NCBI GenBank assembly: GCA_036397635.1
Contig: DASWIP010000070.1
Coordinates: 1 to 27,340, forward strand
DNA length: 27,340 bases
Reading direction: 5' to 3'
Origin: DASWIP01 sp036397635
GTDB lineage: Bacteria > Actinomycetota > AC-67
Numbering within the stretch: the stretch's first letter is position 1; each line of letters begins with the position of its first letter. Shown here in pieces: positions 20,530 through 27,340 of this stretch. The notes beneath the pieces are model-generated. The model worked only from the letters and a program-made list of their open reading frames with translations, did no database searches and was not told where the DNA came from. Made by a program: the position numbers and the translations under genes.

Positions 20530-22983
20530 ATGAGGCGGAGATCGGGGATCGTGATCGCAGCGGCGATCGTGAGCGTCGCGTTCGCCGGCCTCCCCGCCGC
20601 GCATGCCGTTGTTCCGCTCACCACGTTCATCGTCGGCTACGACGATCCGCCGACCTCCCACGACCTCGACACGCTCGCGGGCGTCGGGCTGGGCATCCAC
20701 GGTTTCCGGCACGTTCCGGCCGCCGTCGTGGTCGCTCTCCCCACCGCCAAGCGGACGATCGCTCGCCTGCCCGGTGTCCGCGGCGTGTTCGAGAACGAGT
20801 CCTTCGATCTGCTGCTGCGACAGTCGACGCGGACGATCCGCGCCGACGCAGCGTGGGACCTGGGCGTCACCGGCACCGGTGTCGGCGTCGCGGTGATCGA
20901 TGCAGGCGTCGATGGAACGCATCCCGACCTCTGCGCGGCGCCGGAGCTGTGCAACGGCACGCCGGTCAAGACCGTGCAGAACGTCAAGATACTCGGCCGG
21001 CAGGATCTCGCCGACCCGGTCGTCGTCCTCGAGGATCAGCTCTCGACGGATAGCTCATCCGGTCACGGCACCCACGTCGCGGGGATCGTGGGCGGATACG
21101 GCAAGCAGAGCGCGTACGAGGCCGACAAGTACGCCGGCGTCGCCCCCGGCGCCGACATCGTCGGGCTCGGGACCGGTGAGGCCGTCGAAGCCGTGAACGT
21201 GCTCGCGGCCTACGACTGGGCGATCGACCACCGTGACGAGTACAACATCCGGGTCATCAACAACTCGTGGGGTCCCGGGAAGGGCACGCCCTACGATGCC
21301 GAGCACCCGGTGAACCTGGCGACCGATGCCGCGTGGGACGCGGGGATCTCGGTCGTGTTCGGCGCCGGCAACGACGGGCCCACGACCGACACCATGAACA
21401 TGTTCTCCACGCACCCGCGCGCGATAAGCGCCGCCGGCGGGACCAAGGGGGGACACATCGCGTTCTTCTCGTCCCGCGGCGTGCCCGGCAGCGAGCTATG
21501 GCACCCGACCGTCACCGCGCCCGGTTACAACATCGTCTCGACGCGGGCGACGACGGGATTCGTGGGCTGGGTCGCCGACGCGACCTCGGCGAATCCGGAC
21601 ATGCCCGTCCCGCCCGACGACGTCTGGTACGCGACCTCCAGCGGCACCTCGATGGCGGCGCCGCATGTCTCGGGCGTGGTCGCGTTGATGCAGCAGGCCG
21701 CGCACGACGCGCGCGGGGTCTGGCTCACCCCACAGGAGGTGCGCGACCTCTTGCAGAACACGGCCGTCGGTTTGGACGCCGCGCGCGGCCCGGGCGGTTT
21801 GCCCAACTACCAGGCCTACACGATGGGGGCCGGGTACATGGACGCCGCCGCCGCGGTCGAGGCAGCCGCCGCCGGAACCCACACCGAGGCCTACGATGAC
21901 GGCATCACCTACGACGTTCGGGCCTTCTCCGGTGAGATCGGGCCGGCGGCGATCGTGCCGACGACGACGTTCAACTCGACGATAGAGGTCGCCCCCGGCG
22001 CGGTCTCGCTGGACGTGATGGCCGACTGGACCGTCCCCGCGAACGACGTCGACATCGACCTGTTCCGTCCCGACGGAACGCTCGCGGCGAGCACCTTCCT
22101 GCGCTGCGACCCCAATGCCGAGCCGAACGGCTACTCGTCGTTCTGCACGAGCATCCCGAACGAGCGCGTCACGATCAGCGCGCCCGCCGCCGGCACGTGG
22201 CGGGCGACGATCAAGGGATCGTTCTCGGCGACCGAGACGGTCCGCGGCGTCTGGTCGGTGGCCTATCCCGACGGCGCGGCGCCGGCCTCGGTCACCCCGG
22301 CGAGCGTGACCGTTGCCGCGGTCGTATCGGCGAGCGTCACCGGCGTCGGTGTCGATGTGGCGGCCACGGTCCGGGACGCTTCCGGGCGCGCCGTCCCGAA
22401 CGCGGTCGTCTCGTGGTCGGCCGCGGGCGTCGGCGAGGTCACGCACGCCGAGACCGTCACGCACGCCGACGGCACGGCGCGCGCGATCGCGATGAGCGAT
22501 CTGCCCGGCACACAGACCGTGACCGCGGTGGCCGGCGGGATTTCCGGCAGCGTGTCGATCACCTGGCTGGGAGTCGTGCTTGTTGATCCGCTCGCGCCGT
22601 CGAGCACGCCGGGTGAGGCCTCGGGCGGCGGCTGGATCCCGAAGGCCGGCGGCGGCAAGCACACGTTCGGGTTCTGGGGCGAATACCGCACGGCCGCCGA
22701 TGGGCCGGCGGGTGAGCTTTCCTTCAACGAGCAGTCGGGAACCAAGGTCAAGGCTGAAGCGGTGAGTTCCTTCGTGCGCGACGGGAACCGTGCGACGATC
22801 ATGGGGACCGCGAGCGTGGACGGCATCTCGGGCTATCGCTTCACGCTCGAGGTGGTGGACAACGGAACGCCCGGCAAGGACGCCGACACCTTCCGGCTGG
22901 TCGTGTCGAACCCCGCGGACCCGTTCTTCACCTACGAGCGCAGCGGAACGCTGGGGGGCGGCAACCTCACGGTACGTCCGTGA
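20530..22983 (+). CDS. Secreted subtilisin-like serine protease (S8) with C-terminal beta domains
   Basis: The 817-aa precursor starts with a signal peptide ending AAHA (about residue 27). A short inhibitor-I9-like propeptide region follows (FIVGYDDPPTSHDLDTLAGVG ... VRGVFENESFDLLL). The S8 catalytic domain has D124 (VIDAGVDGTHPDL), H179 (GHGTHVAGIVGGYG), oxyanion N281 (GAGNDGP) and S374 (SGTSMAAPHVSG). After about 470 come a PPC-like beta domain (DVDIDLFRPDGT), a Big/invasin-type Ig domain (SVTVAAVVSASVTGVGVDVAATVRDASGRAVPNAVVSWS) and a C-terminal module (HTFGFWGEYRT ... GTLGGGNLTV) seen in post-COAP-type secreted proteins. The open frame runs far upstream, but ATG 20530 (or GTG 20527) gives the signal peptide and has GGGGG nearby. 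Its last 17 bases overlap the convergent histidine kinase gene. Confidence 0.94.
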   Translation: MRRRSGIVIAAAIVSVAFAGLPAAHAVVPLTTFIVGYDDPPTSHDLDTLAGVGLGIHGFRHVPAAVVVALPTAKRTIARLPGVRGVFENESFDLLLRQSTRTIRADAAWDLGVTGTGVGVAVIDAGVDGTHPDLCAAPELCNGTPVKTVQNVKILGRQDLADPVVVLEDQLSTDSSSGHGTHVAGIVGGYGKQSAYEADKYAGVAPGADIVGLGTGEAVEAVNVLAAYDWAIDHRDEYNIRVINNSWGPGKGTPYDAEHPVNLATDAAWDAGISVVFGAGNDGPTTDTMNMFSTHPRAISAAGGTKGGHIAFFSSRGVPGSELWHPTVTAPGYNIVSTRATTGFVGWVADATSANPDMPVPPDDVWYATSSGTSMAAPHVSGVVALMQQAAHDARGVWLTPQEVRDLLQNTAVGLDAARGPGGLPNYQAYTMGAGYMDAAAAVEAAAAGTHTEAYDDGITYDVRAFSGEIGPAAIVPTTTFNSTIEVAPGAVSLDVMADWTVPANDVDIDLFRPDGTLAASTFLRCDPNAEPNGYSSFCTSIPNERVTISAPAAGTWRATIKGSFSATETVRGVWSVAYPDGAAPASVTPASVTVAAVVSASVTGVGVDVAATVRDASGRAVPNAVVSWSAAGVGEVTHAETVTHADGTARAIAMSDLPGTQTVTAVAGGISGSVSITWLGVVLVDPLAPSSTPGEASGGGWIPKAGGGKHTFGFWGEYRTAADGPAGELSFNEQSGTKVKAEAVSSFVRDGNRATIMGTASVDGISGYRFTLEVVDNGTPGKDADTFRLVVSNPADPFFTYERSGTLGGGNLTVRP
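22967..22983. repeat. 17-bp near-palindromic overlap of two convergent gene ends
   Basis: TCACGG-TACGT-CCGTGA has perfect 6-bp arms. The outer triplets are the TGA stops of the subtilase (+) and the histidine kinase (-). Both genes thus end in nearly the same codons (ACG GTA CGT CCG TGA and ACG GAC GTA CCG TGA). The RNA from either strand can form a short hairpin over its own stop codon. Confidence 0.8.
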
Positions 22984-24343
22984 CGGTTTCGCCGGCTGTG
23001 GGGATCGACAGCGTGAACACGCTGCCGGTGCCGGGTTGGCTGGCCACCTCGATCTGGATGTCCATCCGTTCGCAGAGCTGCTTGACGAGGTAGAGCCCGA
23101 CCCCGAGTCCCTCGGTCGAGCGCGTCTGCGCCGGCTCGATCTGGGTGAACGGTTCGAACACGTGCTCGTGCATGGCCGGTGGGATGCCGCGTCCCTCGTC
23201 GGCGACCGAGACGGCGACCCGGTCCGCGACCACCGCGATGCCGATGTGGATCGTGCTGCCCTCGCGGGAGAACTTGCGGGCGTTGCTCAAGAGGTTCCCG
23301 AGCACCTGGTGGAGCCGGTCCTCGTCGGTCCACACCTTCGGGAGTCCCCGCCCGGTCGTGATCTCGAGCCCGTGATGGTGGTCGTCCTGCTCCCGGGCGG
23401 CGTCGCGGACGAGCTGCTCGAGATCGGTCGGGCGCATCGCGACGGACAGGGCGCGGCGCTCGATGTTCGACAGGTCGAGGAGGTCGCCCATGACCCGTTC
23501 GAGGCGGCGGCTTGCGCGCCAGATGCGTTCGCCGATGTCGGTGATGGTCTCGACGTCGAGAGCGTCGGCGTGGTTGGCCAGCGTGTGCCCGAAGCCCGAG
23601 ACCGACGTCAGCGGTGTGCGGAGCTCGTGTGAGACCACCGCGAGGAAGTCGCGCTTCATGCGGGTCGCTTCCTCGAGCGCCTGGAGCGACTCGCGTTCCC
23701 GGGCGAACAGCTGCGCGTTCTGCACGGCGGCGGCGACGGTCGGGACGAACGCGAGCACCAGAGCGCGCTGGGAAGGATCGAATGCGTCCGTGATCGGCGA
23801 GTCGACCTGGATCACGCCGACCGGTTGACCCCCCTGGATCAGCGGTGCGCCGAAGTAGCTCCGGACCCCAGAGCTGACACCTTTCTTCTTACCCTCCGGG
23901 TGGACGCGCGGGTCCACCCAGATGTCGGGGATATAGATCGGCTCTCCGGTCACCGCGATCGTTCCCGATATGCCGGTCCCGACGGGGATGCGTACGGTCT
24001 TCGCCTCGGGACTCATCGGCGGGTCGGTCGCGGCCGCGACCAGGTGGTCCTCCTCGATGAGCTGGATCGCGCCGCCGCCGAAGTCGAGGAGCCGGTGCAG
24101 GGCGACGAAGGTCCGGTCGAGCACCTGCTGGAGATCGAGCGTGCTGGTGACGTCTCGGCCAAGCTCGAGGAGGAGCTGGCTGTGGTCGAAGGAGACAAGG
24201 CCACCGTACCGGCGGCGGCGCGGGGCCACCGCGTCGCGCTCCTCGGGGTCTGCGGTGTCTTCCCGCGGCTCGGTGACGCCGTTACCGGCGGATGATGGTG
24301 GCATCGCTTCTAAGTAGAACGGAGGGACGGGTGGGATGTCCAT
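22967..24343 (-). CDS. Soluble sensor histidine kinase with GAF domain
   Basis: The 458-aa protein has no transmembrane segment, so it senses a cytosolic signal. A GAF domain spans about 52-212 (LDLQQVLDRTFVALHRLLDFGGGAIQL ... FGAPLIQGGQPVGVIQVDS). A short coiled coil leads to the HisKA box FLAVVSHELRTPLTSVSG with phospho-acceptor H239. The HATPase domain follows with an N-box (HQVLGNLLSNARKFS), G1 (VADEGRGIP), F-box (FEPF) and G2 (GLGVGLYLVKQL). No response regulator gene is adjacent, making it an orphan kinase. The start is not certain: ATG 24343 or ATG 24304 (14th codon) both fit; a TAGTCC sequence stands 9 nt before the former. It is divergent from the SOS-controlled dnaE2 operon and convergent with the subtilase. 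Confidence 0.94.
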   Translation of the reverse strand: MDIPPVPPFYLEAMPPSSAGNGVTEPREDTADPEERDAVAPRRRRYGGLVSFDHSQLLLELGRDVTSTLDLQQVLDRTFVALHRLLDFGGGAIQLIEEDHLVAAATDPPMSPEAKTVRIPVGTGISGTIAVTGEPIYIPDIWVDPRVHPEGKKKGVSSGVRSYFGAPLIQGGQPVGVIQVDSPITDAFDPSQRALVLAFVPTVAAAVQNAQLFARERESLQALEEATRMKRDFLAVVSHELRTPLTSVSGFGHTLANHADALDVETITDIGERIWRASRRLERVMGDLLDLSNIERRALSVAMRPTDLEQLVRDAAREQDDHHHGLEITTGRGLPKVWTDEDRLHQVLGNLLSNARKFSREGSTIHIGIAVVADRVAVSVADEGRGIPPAMHEHVFEPFTQIEPAQTRSTEGLGVGLYLVKQLCERMDIQIEVASQPGTGSVFTLSIPTAGETVTDVP

Positions 24344-24381
24344 GCTTCGGAAGGACTAAGGAGCCACAGCCAGCCCCCCCC

Positions 24382-24411
24382 TTGACGGCCGCGCGCCCCC
24401 CGGCGTAAGGT
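24382..24411 (+). promoter_or_regulatory. Promoter of the DUF6504-dnaE2 operon
   Basis: A -35 TTGACG (24382-24387), an 18-nt spacer and a -10 TAAGGT (24406-24411) predict transcription starting near 24418-24421, immediately before the LexA box. It is one of only two promoters in the window with a good -35. Confidence 0.7.
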
Positions 24412-24422
24412 TCCCTTTCTCC

Positions 24423-24442
24423 GCTCGAACATATGTTCGAGC
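24423..24442. promoter_or_regulatory. SOS box (LexA operator) of the dnaE2 operon
   Basis: GCTCGAACATATGTTCGAGC is a perfect 20-bp palindrome. The core TCGAAC-ATAT-GTTCGA (24425-24440) matches the LexA box of actinobacteria and other Gram-positives (CGAACRNRYGTTYC type). It sits directly downstream of the predicted promoter, where bound LexA would block initiation or escape. This predicts DNA-damage induction of the two genes that follow. Confidence 0.93.
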
Positions 24443-24505
24443 ATCTTGCAGCGGCCAGGGGAAAGGGGATCCGGTCACCCGTCCGCGGGCGGCCGGCCGA
24501 TCGGG

Positions 24506-24799
24506 ATGTCGAAGCGATACGGCGAACCCATCGACGTCGAGGCGCCCGAGGGGGCGATCGAGGCCTTCTGGTGGCGCGGCAAGCGCTATGGCGTCCGCGA
24601 GGTGCTGTGCCGCTGGCGTGAGGCCGGCGGGTGGTGGGAGGCGGACGATGCAGGGGAGCGGCCGTGGCGCGCGGGCGAGGAACGCGAGATCTATCGTATC
24701 GATGCGACGCCGGCGACCAACGGTCTCGCGCCGGGCGTGTACGAGATCGCGCGCGACCTGCGCACCGGCGCGTGGACGCTGTTCCGGGTGTGGGACTGA
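24506..24799 (+). CDS. DUF6504-like small protein, SOS-controlled
   Basis: The 97-aa, Trp-rich protein (SKRYGEPIDVEAPEGAIEAFWWRGKRYGVREVLCRWREAGGWWEA in the first half, then IYRIDAT ... GVYEIARDLRTGAWTLFRVWD) resembles the DUF6504 family. From memory, that family is often encoded beside imuB or dnaE2 in actinobacteria. The fold looks like a small beta-rich domain and no enzyme motif is visible. ATG 24506 is the first good start; the frame is open from a TTG at 24446 but lacks support. The transcript has an 85-90-nt leader after the SOS promoter. The gap to dnaE2 is 32 bp on the same strand, so it is probably a partner or accessory of damage-induced synthesis. The family name is from recall, not a search. 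Confidence 0.75.
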   Translation: MSKRYGEPIDVEAPEGAIEAFWWRGKRYGVREVLCRWREAGGWWEADDAGERPWRAGEEREIYRIDATPATNGLAPGVYEIARDLRTGAWTLFRVWD

Positions 24800-24831
24800 T
24801 GCGCGCGCGGCGAACGACCGGGTGACGGCGG

Positions 24832-27340
24832 ATGTTCGCGCACCTGTCGGTCCGGTCGGTCTACTCGCTGCGCGAGGGTGCGATCCGCCTCGACGAGCTG
24901 GCCGCGCGCACGCGCGCGCTGGGGATGCGCACGGTCGCGCTCACCGATCGCGACACGCTGGCCGGCGCCGTCCGGTTCACCCAAGCCTGTCGGCGCTACG
25001 GGGTCCGGCCGATCTACGGCACCCGCCTGACCACGGCCGAGACGCGCGACGGCGAGCGGTTCGTGGTGACGCTGCTCGCGCAGGATCAGCGCGGCTACGA
25101 GAACCTGTGCCGGATCGTCACCACCGCACACCTGAACGGTGAACGGGGCGATCCGTGCGCGAGCATCCAGCAGGTGCGCGCGCACGCCGAGGGGATGCTC
25201 GTGCTGCTCGGCCCCGAGAGCGACGTCGGCGACGCGGTGCGGCGGCGCGCCGGCGACCTGGCTCGCGCGCGCATCGGCCGCTGGCTCGAAGGGTTCGGCT
25301 TCGCCCGGACGGTGCTCGAAGTGCGCAACTGGCTCGAGCCGGGCGACGGCGCGATGATCGGGCGCACGCTCTCGCTCGCCGAGCAGCTCAAGCTGCGCGT
25401 GGTGGCGACCAACGGCGCGCGCGCGCTCGAGCGCGCCGATGCGTTCCTGTGCGATGTGCTCGACGCGATGCGCAAGCTGGTGCCGATGGCCGAGCATCAC
25501 CGCGACAACCGCAACCACGAGGCGACGCTGAAGTCCCGCGCCGAGATGGCGTCGCTGTTCCCCGGTCGCGAAGACCTGCTGCGCGAGGCGTTCCGTCTGG
25601 CCGAGGAGTGCACCGCCGAGCTGCGCCTCGGCGAGATCCACGTCCCCCGCTATCCGGTGCGTGACGGCCGGTCGTTGAACGAGATGCTCGCGCAGCGATG
25701 CTTCGAGGGGCTGGCGCGCCGCGGCATGCGGTACGAGGGGCGCACACGCCGGATCCTCGACGCCGAGCTGGCGATGTGTGCGCGCCTGGGGTTCGCCGGC
25801 TACTTCCTGACCATCACCGACATCGTCGCGCGGATCCGCGCACGCGGGATCCGCTGCGCGTGCCGCGGCTCGGCCGCCGGCTCGCTGATCTGCTACCTGA
25901 CCGGGATCTCCGAGGTCGACCCGATCGAGCACGACCTGGTCTTCGAGCGGTTCATGAACCCGCACCGCACCCACGAGCTGCCCGACATCGACATCGACGT
26001 CGAGAGCGCGCGCCGGGAGGAGGTCTACGCCGACATCCTCGGCTCGTTCTCGCCGGAGCAGGTGGCGTGCGTCGCGATGGTGGATACCTACCGCGCGCGC
26101 GGCGCGATCCGTGAGGTCGGCAAGGCGCTGGGCTACCCCGAGTCGGAGATCGGCCTGATCGCGAAGTCGTTCCCGCACATCTCGGCGTCGGGGATCCGTG
26201 CCGCGTTCGACAAGCTGCCCGAGCTGCGCCGCACCACGTTGCGCCAGCGTCAGCTCGAGCAGCTCTTCGACATCTGCGAGCGCGTCGACGGGTTCCCGCG
26301 CCACCTGGCGCTGCACCCCTCGGGCATCCTGATCGCGCCGGACGATCTGCTGACCCGTACGGCCATGGAACGCTCGGCGAACGGATTCCGTATGACGCAG
26401 TTCGACAAGGACGACGTCGAGGCGCTCGGGCTGCTCAAGCTGGACGTGCTCGGCGTGCGCATGCTCTCGACGATGACCCACGCCGTCGCCGAGGTCGCGC
26501 GCGTCACCGGCGAGCGCGTGGACCTCGACGCGATCCCGCGCGACGATCCCGAGACGTTCCGGCTGATGCTCGAGTCGCGCACGCTGGGGTGCTTCCAGAT
26601 CGAGTCGCCGGGACAGCGCGAGCTGCTAGGCAAGCTGCAACCGCACCGGTGGAAGGATCTGATCACCGAGATCTCGCTGTTCCGCCCGGGGCCGGTGCGC
26701 TCGGACATGATCGGCCCCTACCTCGGGCGGCGGCACGGTTTCGAGCGTCCGTTCTACGCGCACGCGGACCTGCGTTCGGTCCTGCGCGAGACCTTCGGCG
26801 TGATCGTGTACCACGAGCAGGTGATGCGCGCGATCGCCGCGGTCACCGGGTGCGACCTCGGGTACGCCGACGTGGTGCGGCGCGCGCTCGAGCACACAGA
26901 GGCCCTGCCCGACATCGAGCGCTGGTTCACCGAGACGGGCCGGCGCAACGGCTGGCGCGACGAGGAGATCGCGCCGGTCTGGCATGAGGTCTCCTCGTTC
27001 GCCGCGTTCGGGTTCTGCAAGGCGCACGCGGCCGCGTTCGCGGTGCCTACGTACCAATCGTGTTGGCTCAAGGCGAATCATCCGGCCGCGTTCTACGCAG
27101 GCATCCTCACTCACGAGCCGGGCATGTACCCGCGGCGCGCGCTCCTGGACGACGCGCGCCACCACGGGATCCCGATCCATCCACTTGATGTGAACGCCTC
27201 GGCGCGCGCGTACACGGTCGAGGGCGACGGCATCCGCATCGGGCTGATGCACGTCGAGGGGATCTCCGAGGCCGAGGTGGCATCGATCCTAACCGGCCGT
27301 CCGTTCGGGGGGCTGGTCGACTTCTGCCGGCGCACCGCCG
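24832..27340 (+). CDS. dnaE2: Error-prone DNA polymerase DnaE2-like (C-family alpha subunit), 3' end beyond window
   Basis: Visible are 836 codons of a protein that in this family is about 1,050-1,150 residues, so the C terminus is missing only because the window ends. The PHP-domain region begins at residue 2. The polymerase palm has PDIDIDVE (D385, D387) and LLKLDVLGVRML (D538), matching the three catalytic aspartates of C-family polymerases. SFPHISASGIRAAFDKLPELR, HPSGILIAP, FDKDDVEALGLLK and SLFRPGPVRSDMI are DnaE2-like. The PHP metal motifs look lost: LHxHS is LSVRS (5-9) and TDHD is TDRD (38-41). The SOS box and DUF6504-like neighbour support the DnaE2 rather than replicative DnaE1 call. 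ATG 24832 is required, since the in-frame ATG at 24799 is followed by TGA. Role: translesion synthesis after DNA damage. Confidence 0.92.
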   Translation, partial: MFAHLSVRSVYSLREGAIRLDELAARTRALGMRTVALTDRDTLAGAVRFTQACRRYGVRPIYGTRLTTAETRDGERFVVTLLAQDQRGYENLCRIVTTAHLNGERGDPCASIQQVRAHAEGMLVLLGPESDVGDAVRRRAGDLARARIGRWLEGFGFARTVLEVRNWLEPGDGAMIGRTLSLAEQLKLRVVATNGARALERADAFLCDVLDAMRKLVPMAEHHRDNRNHEATLKSRAEMASLFPGREDLLREAFRLAEECTAELRLGEIHVPRYPVRDGRSLNEMLAQRCFEGLARRGMRYEGRTRRILDAELAMCARLGFAGYFLTITDIVARIRARGIRCACRGSAAGSLICYLTGISEVDPIEHDLVFERFMNPHRTHELPDIDIDVESARREEVYADILGSFSPEQVACVAMVDTYRARGAIREVGKALGYPESEIGLIAKSFPHISASGIRAAFDKLPELRRTTLRQRQLEQLFDICERVDGFPRHLALHPSGILIAPDDLLTRTAMERSANGFRMTQFDKDDVEALGLLKLDVLGVRMLSTMTHAVAEVARVTGERVDLDAIPRDDPETFRLMLESRTLGCFQIESPGQRELLGKLQPHRWKDLITEISLFRPGPVRSDMIGPYLGRRHGFERPFYAHADLRSVLRETFGVIVYHEQVMRAIAAVTGCDLGYADVVRRALEHTEALPDIERWFTETGRRNGWRDEEIAPVWHEVSSFAAFGFCKAHAAAFAVPTYQSCWLKANHPAAFYAGILTHEPGMYPRRALLDDARHHGIPIHPLDVNASARAYTVEGDGIRIGLMHVEGISEAEVASILTGRPFGGLVDFCRRTA

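Noticed and set aside
24799..24825. In-frame ATG at 24799 as dnaE2 start
   Set aside because: The frame meets TGA after eight codons, so the polymerase must start at 24832.
24691..26481. 596-codon antisense frame over dnaE2
   Set aside because: Low-complexity shadow translation; the sense frame holds the polymerase motifs.
1..27340. tRNA, rRNA, CRISPR arrays, insertion sequences or attachment sites
   Set aside because: Looked for by eye on both strands; no cloverleaf with GTTCRA loop, spaced repeats or transposase motif was found.

Overview
The window is GC-rich, gene-dense bacterial chromosome, most likely from an actinobacterium, probably an uncultivated or deep-branching lineage. The signs are a LexA box of the TCGAAC-N4-GTTCGA type in front of a dnaE2-like polymerase, a PASTA-domain Ser/Thr kinase, many GTG starts, and several genes whose start codon sits 6-10 nt after a TANNNT -10 element with no Shine-Dalgarno (leaderless mRNAs). 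No mobile element, CRISPR array, tRNA or rRNA was seen. Coding density is very high, with many ATGA/GTGA start-stop overlaps.

Layout. 18-3672 (+): a coupled cluster of a ThDP enzyme of the acetolactate-synthase fold, a CaiB/BaiF CoA-transferase and a secreted TIMP/netrin-like protein. 3690-6228: an EamA transporter (-) divergent from a threonine aldolase/GNAT pair (+). 6399-7640 (-): DAHP synthase preceded by what looks like a complete ribosome-mediated attenuator, with a leader peptide containing YFWFY, an antiterminator and a terminator, under a TTGACA promoter. 7829-9770 (+): two small unknown genes and a secreted metallophosphoesterase. 9788-12497 (-): an EamA transporter and a four-PASTA Ser/Thr kinase. 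12581-14976 (+): an SDR-like NAD(P)-binding protein, a small unknown protein and a tandem pair of related membrane-anchored proteins. 14974-17837 (+): a TPP riboswitch and thiG-thiH-thiS-thiE. 17834-20295 (-): an operon of an S51-like peptidase, a Tat lipoprotein with a redoxin-like domain and an Ig-like lipoprotein. 20530-22983 (+): a secreted subtilase. 22967-24343 (-): a GAF sensor histidine kinase. 24382 to the end (+): an SOS promoter driving a small DUF6504-like protein and a dnaE2-like polymerase cut off by the window edge.

Functionally the window mixes biosynthesis (start of the aromatic pathway, thiamine thiazole), cell-envelope and secreted proteins, signalling and damage-induced DNA synthesis. 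The clearest regulatory stories are the aroF attenuator, the thi riboswitch and the LexA-controlled polymerase operon that starts without imuA' or imuB. The two promoters with strong -35 boxes (aroF leader, dnaE2 operon) are the two with dedicated control; the other promoters found show only a -10.
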